Shown here: piece after piece, positions 1 to 7,132 of the stretch
How positions within the stretch are numbered: the first letter of the stretch is position 1
How the letters are laid out: every line of letters begins with the position of its first letter
Assembly (NCBI GenBank): GCA_002314195.1
Contig: DCCQ01000026.1
Coordinates: 438-30,168 of the forward strand
From: Bacteroidales bacterium UBA1077
GTDB taxonomy: Bacteria; Bacteroidota; Bacteroidia; Bacteroidales; UBA932
Length of the DNA: 29,731 nt
Direction: 5' to 3'
Program-made: the position numbers and the translations under genes
Notes under the pieces: model-generated
The model's input: the letters and a program-made list of their open reading frames with translations, nothing else
The model's database searches: none
What the model was told of the DNA's origin: nothing

Positions 1-194
1 AAACAAATCAAAACAGCTTCTGATTCTGGATACTTCCGAGCCGTCTGCGCGATGACGTTCATCGCGAATTTAAAGTCATCGATGTCAGCAAAGAGAATCG
101 GCACCTCTTTCACGGAAGTGTAAACGTGCCAATAAGCCCCTGCGCCAAGGAACGTTGCCTCGCAACGTCTTTCCTTTCCATTGAAATTTTTCAT
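1..194 (-). CDS. REP-associated (Y1/IS200-like) transposase, N-terminal part, cut by window edge
   Basis: An open frame starts at ATG 194 and runs leftward off the window, giving 64 complete codons. The N-terminus (MKNFNGKERR...) is followed by a Tyr-Trp-His-Val-Tyr-Thr stretch near residue 21 and a segment with Asp-Phe-x-Phe-Ala-Met-Asn near residue 47. This resembles the start of RAYT-type transposases of Bacteroidota, where the HxH catalytic motif would come a few residues beyond the window edge. RAYTs are single-copy relatives of IS200/IS605 TnpA that act on short palindromic repeats. The His-x-His and catalytic Tyr cannot be seen, so the assignment rests on family resemblance of the first 64 residues only. 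It lies on the same strand as the OmpA-family gene but beyond that gene's terminator. Confidence 0.45.
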   Translation of the reverse strand, partial: MKNFNGKERRCEATFLGAGAYWHVYTSVKEVPILFADIDDFKFAMNVIAQTARKYPESEAVLIC

Positions 195-583
195 GGTTGT
201 TATTGAATCTGTTTGTGAATATAGTCATGTATGCTATCGCTTCTTCCCCGACCGCATCTTTACCTGAATTCTTACCTGAAAAGCCTTCCTCGTGTGCCTG
301 CTTCGCTCATGGTCCCCGTTGGTACCACGGAGTCCTTTTCCCTGTACCAAACGTCACATCTGTCACTGTTAGTACTCCAGTAGGCCTTTCGCCTTACCAA
401 TTGTGGCTATGATGGTGCTTTGTACTTCTGGTGTCCATTTGCCGTACGTGCCGTGAACTGCAATTTGGCTGACTTTTGCACTCAAGAACCGTCCGCCTCA
501 GGGGGGAGAGGGTGGGCATAGGCTGGTAAACCTCTTGCGGCATCGCCATATTCGACGATCTGGATGCCATGTGTGGTGTCTGG
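195..583. other. ~390-bp region without an intact gene; possible decayed coding sequence
   Basis: No intact gene is visible between the transposase start and the OmpA terminator. On the - strand one frame is open from 497 down to a stop at 369-371 and reads like protein (it contains Val-His-Gly-Thr-Tyr-Gly-Lys-Trp-Thr-Pro and ends Leu-Leu-Glu-Tyr). A second - strand frame just upstream, ending at the stop 482-484, also looks protein-like. The two could be halves of a frameshifted gene, but no family is recognised. There is a 9/10-bp imperfect inverted repeat at 317-325 and 344-353 (CGTTGGTAC / GTACCAAACG) that could be a REP-like hairpin for the adjacent transposase. Confidence 0.3.
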
Positions 584-625
584 AAAACAAAATAGCGAGT
601 CAGGTGCGATATAACCTAACTCGCT
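584..625 (-). terminator. Rho-independent terminator of the OmpA-family gene
   Basis: On the - strand AGCGAGTTAGGT (625-614) pairs with ACCTGACTCGCT (605-594), with one G-U wobble across an 8-nt loop, followed by ATTTTGTTTT. It begins about 50 bases after the stop codon at 675-677. The wobble pairs only in the - strand transcript, which supports that orientation. Confidence 0.8.
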
Positions 626-674
626 TTGCGGATTCAGTGTTCCGCGGCATTCAGTATTGCTTTTTGACGGCTGG

Positions 675-1355
675 CTACAGCGTGCCGTTCTCGGCCTTCT
701 CGATCATTGCCTTGTTGGCGGTGATGTAGATTTCGACGCGGCGGTTCTGGGCGCGGCCTTCCTTGGTGGCGTTGTCGGCCACAGGCATTGAGTATGACTT
801 GCCCTCAGTGGTCATTCTTGAAGAAGCGATTCCGCAGTTCTTCAGGTAGTTGGCCACGGACTGTGCTCTTTCGTTGGACAGACGCTCGTTGACAGCATCG
901 GAACCGGTGTTGTCGGTGTGGCCGTAGATGGTGATGTCGGTGTCCTGCATGTCGCTCATCTTGGAGGCGAACTGGGAGAGTTCGTTCTTGGATGTCTGTG
1001 ACAGAGTCGAGCCGTTGGTAGGGAAGAGAATGCCGCTGTTGAAGGTGACCTTGATGGCCTGGAGACCATTCTGATCCTGCACGGTCTCAACCTGGGCGTT
1101 CTCAAGAGCCTCAAGCTCGGCGGCCTTCTTGTCCATTTTCTTGCCGATCACGGCGCCTGTTCCGGCACCTACGGCTGTTCCGATCGCGGCACCGATTGCC
1201 GCGCCTTTGCCGTCACCGATTGCCGCGCCGATTCCTGCTCCGATGATAGCTCCGGCTCCGGAGCCAAGAAGTGTACCCTGTCCAGTCTTGGACATAGTTC
1301 CGCAGCCAGAGAAAACCATGGCTGCGCACAGAAGTGTCAAAACTACTTTCTTCAT
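675..1355 (-). CDS. OmpA-family lipoprotein with glycine-zipper segment
   Basis: This encodes a 226-residue outer-membrane lipoprotein that should tether the envelope to peptidoglycan. The start at 1355 gives a proper lipoprotein signal (MKKVVLTLL..., lipobox Phe-Ser-Gly-Cys, Cys18); the 24 codons upstream in frame have no signal character. Residues 30-72 are a glycine zipper (repeated Gly-Ala-x-Ile-Gly), followed by a short Lys/Glu-rich linker and a C-terminal OmpA-like domain at about 100-212. That domain contains GHTDNTGS (145-152) and LSNERAQSV (159-167), so the Asp148 and Arg163 that contact diaminopimelate are present. The closest described architecture is the YiaD/OmpA-glycine-zipper type. 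A terminator follows the gene, and a possible promoter lies just after the gapA stop. Confidence 0.9.
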   Translation of the reverse strand: MKKVVLTLLCAAMVFSGCGTMSKTGQGTLLGSGAGAIIGAGIGAAIGDGKGAAIGAAIGTAVGAGTGAVIGKKMDKKAAELEALENAQVETVQDQNGLQAIKVTFNSGILFPTNGSTLSQTSKNELSQFASKMSDMQDTDITIYGHTDNTGSDAVNERLSNERAQSVANYLKNCGIASSRMTTEGKSYSMPVADNATKEGRAQNRRVEIYITANKAMIEKAENGTL

Positions 1356-1385
1356 GATATTGATATTGTGATGTTGAATTGAACC

Positions 1386-1416
1386 AAAAAAGGCCAGGCC
1401 AAAGGGCCCGGCCTTT
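1386..1416 (-). terminator. Terminator of gapA
   Basis: On the - strand AAAGGCCGGGCC (1416-1405) pairs with GGCCTGGCCTTT (1400-1389), with one G-U wobble and a 4-nt loop. The 3' arm runs into TTTTTT (1391-1386). It starts 20 bases after the gapA stop codon. Confidence 0.8.
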
Positions 1417-1424
1417 CTTATCTG

Positions 1425-1432
1425 CAAAGATA
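1425..1432 (-). promoter_or_regulatory. Possible -7 box (TATCTTTG) for the OmpA-family gene
   Basis: TATCTTTG on the - strand matches the Bacteroidota -7 consensus TAnnTTTG and lies five bases beyond the gapA stop. No clear TTTG is seen 19-21 bases upstream. If used, the transcript would begin near the gapA terminator hairpin and carry it in the leader, which is odd; the match may be by chance. Confidence 0.35.
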
Positions 1433-1436
1433 GAAA

Positions 1437-2435
1437 TTATTTCGCGATAACACGTGCCATTTCTAGCACCTTGTTTGAATAACCCCACTCGTTGTCGTAC
1501 CAAGCGCAAACCTTCACGAAGGTAGGATCGAGCTGGATACCGGCCTTGACATCGAAGATTGAGGTGTGAGGGTTGTTGCGGAAGTCGGTTGAAACAACAG
1601 CCTCATCAGTATAACCAAGAACGCCCTTGAGCTCGCCTTCGGAAGCCTCCTTCATGGCGGCGCAAATCTCATCGTAGGTAACAGGAGTGTTGAGCTCGCA
1701 GGTAAGATCCACGAATGAAACGTCTGATGTAGGAACACGGAGAGACATACCGGTAAGCTTGCCGTTGAGTTCAGGAAGAACCTTGCCTACAGCCTTGGCG
1801 GCGCCGGTTGATGAAGGGATGATGTTCTCGAGGATTCCACGACCACCTCTCCAGTCCTTCTTGGAAGGTCCGTCAACGGTCTTCTGGGTAGCGGTTGCTG
1901 CGTGAACAGTTGTCATGAGGCCTCTCTTGACACCGAACTTGTCGTTAAGAACCTTGGTGATAGGAGCAAGGCAGTTGGTGGTGCAGGAAGCGTTGGAGAT
2001 GATGTCCTGTCCGGCGTAGGTCTTGTGGTTTACACCATAGACGAACATAGGGGTGCTGTCCTTTGAAGGAGCTGACATGATGACTTTCTTAGCGCCGGCC
2101 TGGATGTGCTTGCGGGCTGTCTCGTCTGTAAGGAAGAAACCAGTTGACTCAACAACAACGTCAGCCTCAACCTCGTTCCACTTGAGGTTTGCAGGATCCA
2201 TCTCAGCGGTGACACGGATTTTCTTGCCGTTAACAACGAGGTGTCCGTCCTCAACCTTAACATCGCCCTTGAACGCTCCGTGAACTGAGTCATACTTGAG
2301 CATGTAAGCAAGATACTCTGGATCGAGAAGGTCATTGATACCTACAACCTCGATGTCGTTTGAGAAATTCTCAACTGCTGCACGGAATACCATACGACCG
2401 ATACGGCCAAATCCGTTAATACCAAGTTTTACCAT
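1437..2435 (-). CDS. gapA: Glyceraldehyde-3-phosphate dehydrogenase, type I
   Basis: This 332-residue cytoplasmic glycolytic enzyme oxidises glyceraldehyde 3-phosphate with NAD+ and phosphate to 1,3-bisphosphoglycerate. The N-terminal Rossmann motif is NGFGRIGR (7-14). The catalytic site SNASCTTNC (147-155) has Cys151, with His178 in TTVHAAT. An acidic residue after the second strand (Asp35) favours NAD+ over NADP+. Length and both domains match the family with no gap. It is monocistronic: a terminator follows at 1386-1416, and the start at 2435 lies about 75 bases below a promoter box. The divergent neighbour is surE. Confidence 0.97.
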   Translation of the reverse strand: MVKLGINGFGRIGRMVFRAAVENFSNDIEVVGINDLLDPEYLAYMLKYDSVHGAFKGDVKVEDGHLVVNGKKIRVTAEMDPANLKWNEVEADVVVESTGFFLTDETARKHIQAGAKKVIMSAPSKDSTPMFVYGVNHKTYAGQDIISNASCTTNCLAPITKVLNDKFGVKRGLMTTVHAATATQKTVDGPSKKDWRGGRGILENIIPSSTGAAKAVGKVLPELNGKLTGMSLRVPTSDVSFVDLTCELNTPVTYDEICAAMKEASEGELKGVLGYTDEAVVSTDFRNNPHTSIFDVKAGIQLDPTFVKVCAWYDNEWGYSNKVLEMARVIAK

Positions 2436-2511
2436 TTTAATTAGATATTAAATAAGTTGTTAATCTTTTCAACTACTAAACTAACCGCAGCCCTTTACTG
2501 CAAAAGCGATG

Positions 2512-2519
2512 CAAAATTA
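2512..2519 (-). promoter_or_regulatory. Candidate -7 box (TAATTTTG) of gapA
   Basis: TAATTTTG on the - strand matches TAnnTTTG and would give a leader of about 70 bases before the gapA ATG. A TTTG -33 box is not evident. It sits about 20 bases from the divergent surE box, so the two promoters are nearly back to back. Confidence 0.45.
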
Positions 2520-2540
2520 TTAAAAAATTGCGGAATTTAA

Positions 2541-2548
2541 TATATTTG
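2541..2548 (+). promoter_or_regulatory. Candidate -7 box (TATATTTG) of the surE-lpxB-yicC cluster
   Basis: TATATTTG matches TAnnTTTG and would start transcription near 2555, leaving a leader of only about 14 bases before the surE ATG at 2569. No convincing -33 TTTG is present. Confidence 0.45.
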
Positions 2549-2568
2549 TGGGCTAAAATATTAATGGA

Positions 2569-3426
2569 ATGTCTGATGAACTGAATATACTGCTGACAAA
2601 CGACGATGGCTATAAGGCAGGTGGCATCCATGAGCTGGCTGACATGATGCGCCAATTTGGCAGAATCACGGCAGTCGCGCCGAAATTCCACCAGTCGGGG
2701 ATGTCAATGGCTGTCTCTATGGGAGGCCGGGCGATAGCCTACAAGGAACTTCCTACGAAAGACGGAGTGCGATGGTCCTACCTCGACGCGACCCCTGCAA
2801 GTTGCGTGAAGTACGGTCTGGACGAGATTTTCTGGCCGAATAAGCCGGATGTCGTGGTCTGCGGAATCAATCATGGCTCCAACGCTGCCACGGCGGCGAA
2901 CTATTCCGGAACCCTCGGAGCGGCGGAGGAGGCAGCGTTGAACGGAATATTAGGCATTGGAGTCTCGCTCGACACGATGAGCATGGAAGCGGACTTTTCC
3001 GTTGTAGGTGAATATTTCCCCGGCATATTCAGAAAACTTTGGGCACATCACAATCCGAAGTCAGGAATATATTATAATGTCAATTTCCCGAATATTCCCA
3101 CGTTGGCTGTAAAGGGTATTCGTGTGGGGCATCAGGGACTGGGGCATTGGGAGAAGGAATTCAAGCCGTGGGACGCTGAGATATTCGCAAAAAGAGGCGT
3201 CCGCCCTGAGGATCTTGGACACACATCATTCCCAAAGGCTGAGGAAGGGGAGAGGCTCTACATGATGGTGGGGGAATTTAAGGATGATTCTCCGGCGAAG
3301 GACATTCTGGCTGACCACCACATACTTGCCGACGGCTACATCTCCATCGTCGCCCACAACATCGACAGTTCGGATAACGAGGAGATTGCTCGGCTGAACA
3401 GCCTTGGCTTCAACGAGGACTTTTAA
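2569..3426 (+). CDS. surE: 5'/3'-nucleotidase SurE
   Basis: SurE is a metal-dependent survival-protein phosphatase that removes phosphate from nucleoside 5'- and 3'-monophosphates. The 285-residue product opens with the family signature LLTNDDG (8-14), whose Asp12-Asp13 bind the metal. HQSGMS (41-46) and GINHGSN (99-105) supply the conserved Ser43 and Asn101, and YSGTLGAAEEA follows. It is slightly longer than the usual 250-260 residues, with a C-terminal tail. An ATG at 2564 is out of frame, and the ATG at 2569 gives the expected N-terminus. It is the first gene of a + strand cluster, 52 bases ahead of lpxB, a pairing common in Bacteroidota. Confidence 0.95.
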   Translation: MSDELNILLTNDDGYKAGGIHELADMMRQFGRITAVAPKFHQSGMSMAVSMGGRAIAYKELPTKDGVRWSYLDATPASCVKYGLDEIFWPNKPDVVVCGINHGSNAATAANYSGTLGAAEEAALNGILGIGVSLDTMSMEADFSVVGEYFPGIFRKLWAHHNPKSGIYYNVNFPNIPTLAVKGIRVGHQGLGHWEKEFKPWDAEIFAKRGVRPEDLGHTSFPKAEEGERLYMMVGEFKDDSPAKDILADHHILADGYISIVAHNIDSSDNEEIARLNSLGFNEDF

Positions 3427-3478
3427 TGAATATGCCAACGAATATGCCGGCACCGTGCTGGCTGAATAATCAAGGAAT

Positions 3479-4639
3479 ATGCGCTACTACATCATAGCCG
3501 GAGAGGCATCCGGGGATCTGCACGGATCCAATCTGATGCGAGGGCTCTACGCCGAGGATCCACAGGCCGACATCCGTTTTTGGGGCGGAGGACTGATGGA
3601 TGCCGTGTACCATGATCACCAGCAGGGAACCGGTCTTGTGAAGGACTACAAGGACGGGGCTGTAATCGGCTTCACCCAGATCCTGATCCATGCCAGAGCT
3701 TTTGCCAAAAGGTTCACGGACTGCACGTCCGACATTCTTCGCTGGAAACCTGACGTTGTGATTCTGATCGACTACCCGGGATTCAACTTCCGTGTCGCCG
3801 AGTTCGCCCACAAGGCCGGATTCAAGGTCTTTTACTACATCGCCCCGAAGGTCTGGGCCTCAAGGGAAAGCCGCGTGAAAAAGCTCAAAGCCTTTGTGGA
3901 CAAGCTTTTTATCGTATTCCCGTTCGAGATTCCGTACTTCACGAAGAAAGGTGTTGACTTTATATATAAAGGTAACCCGCTGATCGACGCCATAGACAAC
4001 TCGGAAGCCTTCAAGGAGACCAGGGAGGAGTTCCTTGCCAAGACAGGGCTTCCGGACAGGCCGATGATCGCCCTCCTGGCCGGATCCAGAAACGGGGAGA
4101 TCGGCTCTATGATGCCGACCTTCATGACGTTCGCCGACAAGCTGCACGCTTTGCCTGAATATTCAGACTACCGCTTCGTGGTCGCCGCCGCTCCCGCGCG
4201 TTCCGAGTCCGACTATGCGAAGTACATCGGAGGACGTGAATATGTCAGCGTGGTTTTCGGCCAGAGCTATGCGGTGATGCGCCACGCCAGGGCCGCCGTT
4301 GTCAATTCCGGGACTGCCTCGCTGGAATGTGCCCTGATCGGGACACCTCAGGTGGTGGCCTACAAGGGGGCGGAGATCAACTTTTTGATTGCCAAGATGA
4401 TAATCAAGATCCAGTACATAAGTCTCGGCAACCTGATCCTCGACAGGATTTGTTTCCGTGAGCTTCTTCAGTACTATTTCACGCCTGACAATGTGCTGTA
4501 TGAGGTGCGGAGAATGATCGAGGATGAAGAGTATCGTTCGGCCATGCTTGCGGGCTATCAGGAAATCCGTGACGCTCTTGGGGGCGAGGGGGCTTCCGCA
4601 GCTGTCGCCGGAGCTATGATTGAGGAATTGAAACAATAA
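3479..4639 (+). CDS. lpxB: Lipid-A-disaccharide synthase
   Basis: LpxB (GT19) condenses UDP-2,3-diacylglucosamine with lipid X to make the lipid A disaccharide at the inner face of the cytoplasmic membrane. The 386-residue protein has the N-terminal signature YYIIAGEASGDLHGSNLM (3-20), then IDYPGFNF, YYIAPKVWAS and the nucleotide-sugar region with LAGSRNGEI and VNSGTASLECALIGTPQVV. Length is normal for the family. It shows the window belongs to a Gram-negative organism making lipid A. The next gene follows after six bases, so co-transcription is likely. Confidence 0.96.
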   Translation: MRYYIIAGEASGDLHGSNLMRGLYAEDPQADIRFWGGGLMDAVYHDHQQGTGLVKDYKDGAVIGFTQILIHARAFAKRFTDCTSDILRWKPDVVILIDYPGFNFRVAEFAHKAGFKVFYYIAPKVWASRESRVKKLKAFVDKLFIVFPFEIPYFTKKGVDFIYKGNPLIDAIDNSEAFKETREEFLAKTGLPDRPMIALLAGSRNGEIGSMMPTFMTFADKLHALPEYSDYRFVVAAAPARSESDYAKYIGGREYVSVVFGQSYAVMRHARAAVVNSGTASLECALIGTPQVVAYKGAEINFLIAKMIIKIQYISLGNLILDRICFRELLQYYFTPDNVLYEVRRMIEDEEYRSAMLAGYQEIRDALGGEGASAAVAGAMIEELKQ

Positions 4640-4645
4640 TTGAAT

Positions 4646-5752
4646 ATGAAAAGAATAGCATTGATCGCATTGATGATTGTGGCCGGATCCGTGGCTGCAT
4701 ATTCACAGGCCGGACAGCGTCTGCCGGAAGAAATTTACGTCGAGGGAGGAAAGAATCATGTCCAGGGAATCGCTTATGACAAGGCGGTGGGCGGCATGTA
4801 CTTTTCTTTCACGACCAGTTTCATCAAGACTGACATGAATGGAAAAGTTCTGGGGTCGATTGACAGGATTCAGGGACATCTCGGGGCGATGACGTTCAAC
4901 CCTTCAGACAGAAAGGTTTACGCATCTCTTGAATGCAAGGATGATGTCATTGGAGCCGGACTTTCCTCTTTTGCCAAAGGCCGTTCGATGTTCTACATCG
5001 CGATCATAGATGTCGACAAAGTGACGGAGGTCGGCATGGATTCCGAGAATAACGATGCGTTCAGGATTGTCTGCGTCAAGGACGCCACGAGGGACTACCA
5101 CATGACAGGATTTGCAGACAAGGACTATGAGCACTTTTACGGCTGTTCGGGAATCGATGGCGTGACAATCGCGCCTAAACTCGGCAAAAAAGGTGGAAAG
5201 AATTACCTTTACGTCGCTTATGGCATATATGGCGACAACGCCCGCAATGACAACAACCATCAGGTGCTGCTCCGCTACGACATCAAAAAGCTGAATGAAT
5301 ATGCCGGGGAAGTCAAGTTCGGGGACTTCTATGGAGAGGGTCCGGCAAAGCCTGAGTCCAAGTACTTCGCTTACACAGGCAACACAACGTGGGGTGTGCA
5401 GAATCTGGCGTACGACGCAGAGACGGGGAAGATGTTCATGGCTGTGTACAAAGGCCGCAAGGGAATATTCAAGAATTACGACATGTTTGTGTTCGATGTT
5501 GCCGTGAAGCCGGAAAAAGGAAAGTTGGCGGGCGTCCTTTATGACAGAACGAAACACGATTTGATTGGCTCGCGGGAGAAGCCTGTGCCTGGGTTCTTCT
5601 TTAAGTTTGGCTCTACAGGAATGTGCCCGGTCGGGGGAGGACAGTTCTATTTCGCAGAGCCGGGAAAGAACCCTGCAAACGGCAGGCAGTACTCAAGGAC
5701 CCGTCTTTATCGCTGGACAGGAGACTTTTCCAGACCATTCGAGAGACTATAG
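4646..5752 (+). CDS. Secreted protein of unknown function, probable beta-propeller
   Basis: This encodes 368 residues with a clear signal peptide (MKRIALIALMIVAGSVAAYSQ). An in-frame TTG two codons upstream is less likely as the start. The mature part has repeated blade-like stretches in which Gly-x-Ala/Ile-Tyr/Phe, Asp and aromatic residues recur, for example HVQGIAYD near residue 37, HLGAMTFNP near 78 and WGVQNLAYD near 253. This suggests an NHL/SMP-30-type six-bladed propeller in the periplasm. I do not recognise a named family and see no catalytic motif. It lies six bases after lpxB and 28 bases before yicC, so it probably belongs to the same operon; the neighbours do not reveal its function. 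Confidence 0.7.
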   Translation: MKRIALIALMIVAGSVAAYSQAGQRLPEEIYVEGGKNHVQGIAYDKAVGGMYFSFTTSFIKTDMNGKVLGSIDRIQGHLGAMTFNPSDRKVYASLECKDDVIGAGLSSFAKGRSMFYIAIIDVDKVTEVGMDSENNDAFRIVCVKDATRDYHMTGFADKDYEHFYGCSGIDGVTIAPKLGKKGGKNYLYVAYGIYGDNARNDNNHQVLLRYDIKKLNEYAGEVKFGDFYGEGPAKPESKYFAYTGNTTWGVQNLAYDAETGKMFMAVYKGRKGIFKNYDMFVFDVAVKPEKGKLAGVLYDRTKHDLIGSREKPVPGFFFKFGSTGMCPVGGGQFYFAEPGKNPANGRQYSRTRLYRWTGDFSRPFERL

Positions 5753-5780
5753 ACTTTGTATTGAAATTTTACTTTTGAAT

Positions 5781-6668
5781 ATGATCAAGTCAATGACTGG
5801 TTACGGCAAGGCTGAGGCCGTCCTGGAGACAGGTAAACTCACCATCGAGATCAAGACGCTCAACGGCAAGAACTCCGATGCCAACATAAAGTCGTTCCTC
5901 CTTCCGAAGGATAAGGAACTGCATGTTCGCAGGAAGATCACTGATTCACTGGTGCGCGGCACGATTGATTTCTACATAAATTGGGAGCCTAAGTCTGGGT
6001 GTGTGGCCAAGCAGATCAACAAGGAACTGCTCAAGGAATATTATGACCAGCTGATGGATTTCGGCTCCTCTCTTCCTGTTTTCGATTCCTTGACTTTCAA
6101 TCCGAACACGATGCTTGCCTCCATTCTGAGATTTCCTGATGTTCTTGACAACTCTCGTCAGGATGTGATCACCGAGGAGAATTGGCCGGTTGTGGAGAAG
6201 GCCATTGACGAGGCTCTTGCCGCTGTGAATGACTACCGAGCGAAGGAGGGGGAGGCTCTTTATAAGGATGTCACATCCAGGGTAAGGAACATTCTTGACC
6301 TTGAGAATCAGGTCGAGGGCTTCGAGAAGGAAAGGATCGATGCCGTGCGGGAGAAACTGATGAAGAATTTGGAAACCCTCCAGCAGAAGGTGGATCCGTC
6401 CCGCTTCGAGCAGGAGATGATCTTCTACCTTGAGAAACTGGACATCAACGAGGAGAAAGTCCGTCTCCGCCAGCACTGCAAGTACTTCATGGACACGATC
6501 GACGGTGAGGAATATCCCGGCCGAAAACTCGGCTTCATCATCCAGGAAATGGGCCGCGAGATCAACACAACCGGCTCCAAGGCCAATCACTCCGGCATCC
6601 AGAAACTTGTTGTCCGCATGAAGGATGAGCTGGAGAAGATCCGCGAGCAGTCTATGAACATCCTTTAG
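5781..6668 (+). CDS. yicC: YicC-family endoribonuclease
   Basis: YicC proteins are conserved stress-related endoribonucleases. The start at 5781 gives the invariant N-terminus MIKSMTGYGKAE; the frame remains open far upstream, but that part overlaps the preceding gene and is not family-like. The product is 295 residues, normal length. The N-terminal YicC domain covers about 1-155 and the C-terminal DUF1732 domain about 210-295, ending in the conserved stretch with EMGREINTTGSKANHSGIQK and a Lys/Glu-rich helix. The last codons of the gene are themselves one arm of a long hairpin (6645-6689). Confidence 0.94.
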   Translation: MIKSMTGYGKAEAVLETGKLTIEIKTLNGKNSDANIKSFLLPKDKELHVRRKITDSLVRGTIDFYINWEPKSGCVAKQINKELLKEYYDQLMDFGSSLPVFDSLTFNPNTMLASILRFPDVLDNSRQDVITEENWPVVEKAIDEALAAVNDYRAKEGEALYKDVTSRVRNILDLENQVEGFEKERIDAVREKLMKNLETLQQKVDPSRFEQEMIFYLEKLDINEEKVRLRQHCKYFMDTIDGEEYPGRKLGFIIQEMGREINTTGSKANHSGIQKLVVRMKDELEKIREQSMNIL

Positions 6669-6689
6669 AAAGATGTTCATAGACTGCTC
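6645..6689 (+). terminator. Long perfect hairpin overlapping the yicC 3' end
   Basis: GAGCAGTCTATGAACATC (6645-6662) is repeated as its exact reverse complement at 6672-6689, an 18-bp perfect stem with a 9-nt loop. The loop holds the yicC stop codon and the left arm is the last six codons. Only a weak T tract follows (CTTCC), so it may act as a 3' stabiliser or a transcription end for both convergent genes rather than a classic terminator. Confidence 0.75.
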
Positions 6690-7132
6690 TTCCATCCAAC
6701 CCCCGGTCACTTTGTGACAGCCCCAGAGGGGCACGGGGAAGGGATCCCCCGAATCCCCTTCGGTCGCTACGCTCCTAGTGCTCCGGTGTCCCGGCTTTGT
6801 GGCGACTTGTTGTTGCGGTTGGTGCGTCATTGTGGCGGTTTCACTTACGGGAGTGCTTATTTTGTGAGCCCGTGCGCGGAAAGCCTCTATCTGCGCACCG
6901 GAGAAGCTGACGGATTGCGCTGTGCGTGGAAAATAATTGCTGACGCACCTGGATATATACTGAGTCCATCCCGTGAGTAACGGCTGGGATCTTGCGCACG
7001 ATTCACGTTGGGAAACGCTGATGTCTTAAGACCAGACCCTCCGTGAGTAAAGGCTGGAGTCCTGCGCACGAGGTGTAGGCGAGAGGGTACTTGGTGCGTG
7101 AAAGTTGCGTCCTGGCGTACCGATGGGCGGGG
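6690..7132. repeat. Hairpin- and repeat-rich intergenic zone between convergent yicC and rmuC
   Basis: About 440 bases contain no believable gene. There are small perfect hairpins at 6706-6718 (GTCAC-TTT-GTGAC) and 6720-6732 (GCCCC-AGA-GGGGC), then an imperfect one around 6738-6762 (GAAGGGAT / ATCCCCTTC). A 31-bp direct repeat, 27 of 31 identical, lies at 6971-7001 and 7041-7071 (CCGTGAGTAA-n-GGCTGG...TGCGCACGA), 70 bases apart. The core GTGCGC/GCGCAC and near variants recur in both orientations from about 6870 to 7110. A 10-bp palindrome GTCTTAAGAC is at 7023-7032. This has the look of a dispersed non-coding repeat cluster. Confidence 0.65.

Noticed and set aside
197..412. 71-codon + strand frame beside the transposase
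   Set aside because: No start context, no recognisable motif, and it runs against more protein-like - strand frames.
4904..5557. 217-codon - strand frame opposite the secreted hypothetical gene
   Set aside because: The + strand frame has a signal peptide and sits in an operon; the reverse frame has neither.
5946..6830. 294-codon - strand frame opposite yicC
   Set aside because: It is antisense to a complete YicC gene and its frame is a compositional shadow without domain motifs.
6714..6980. Small open frames in the repeat zone between yicC and rmuC
   Set aside because: They are made of the repeated hairpin units; their similar translations arise from the DNA repeats, not from a protein family.
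6870..7110. CRISPR array
   Set aside because: Only two 31-bp near-repeats 70 bases apart, imperfect, with no regular spacers and no cas genes.
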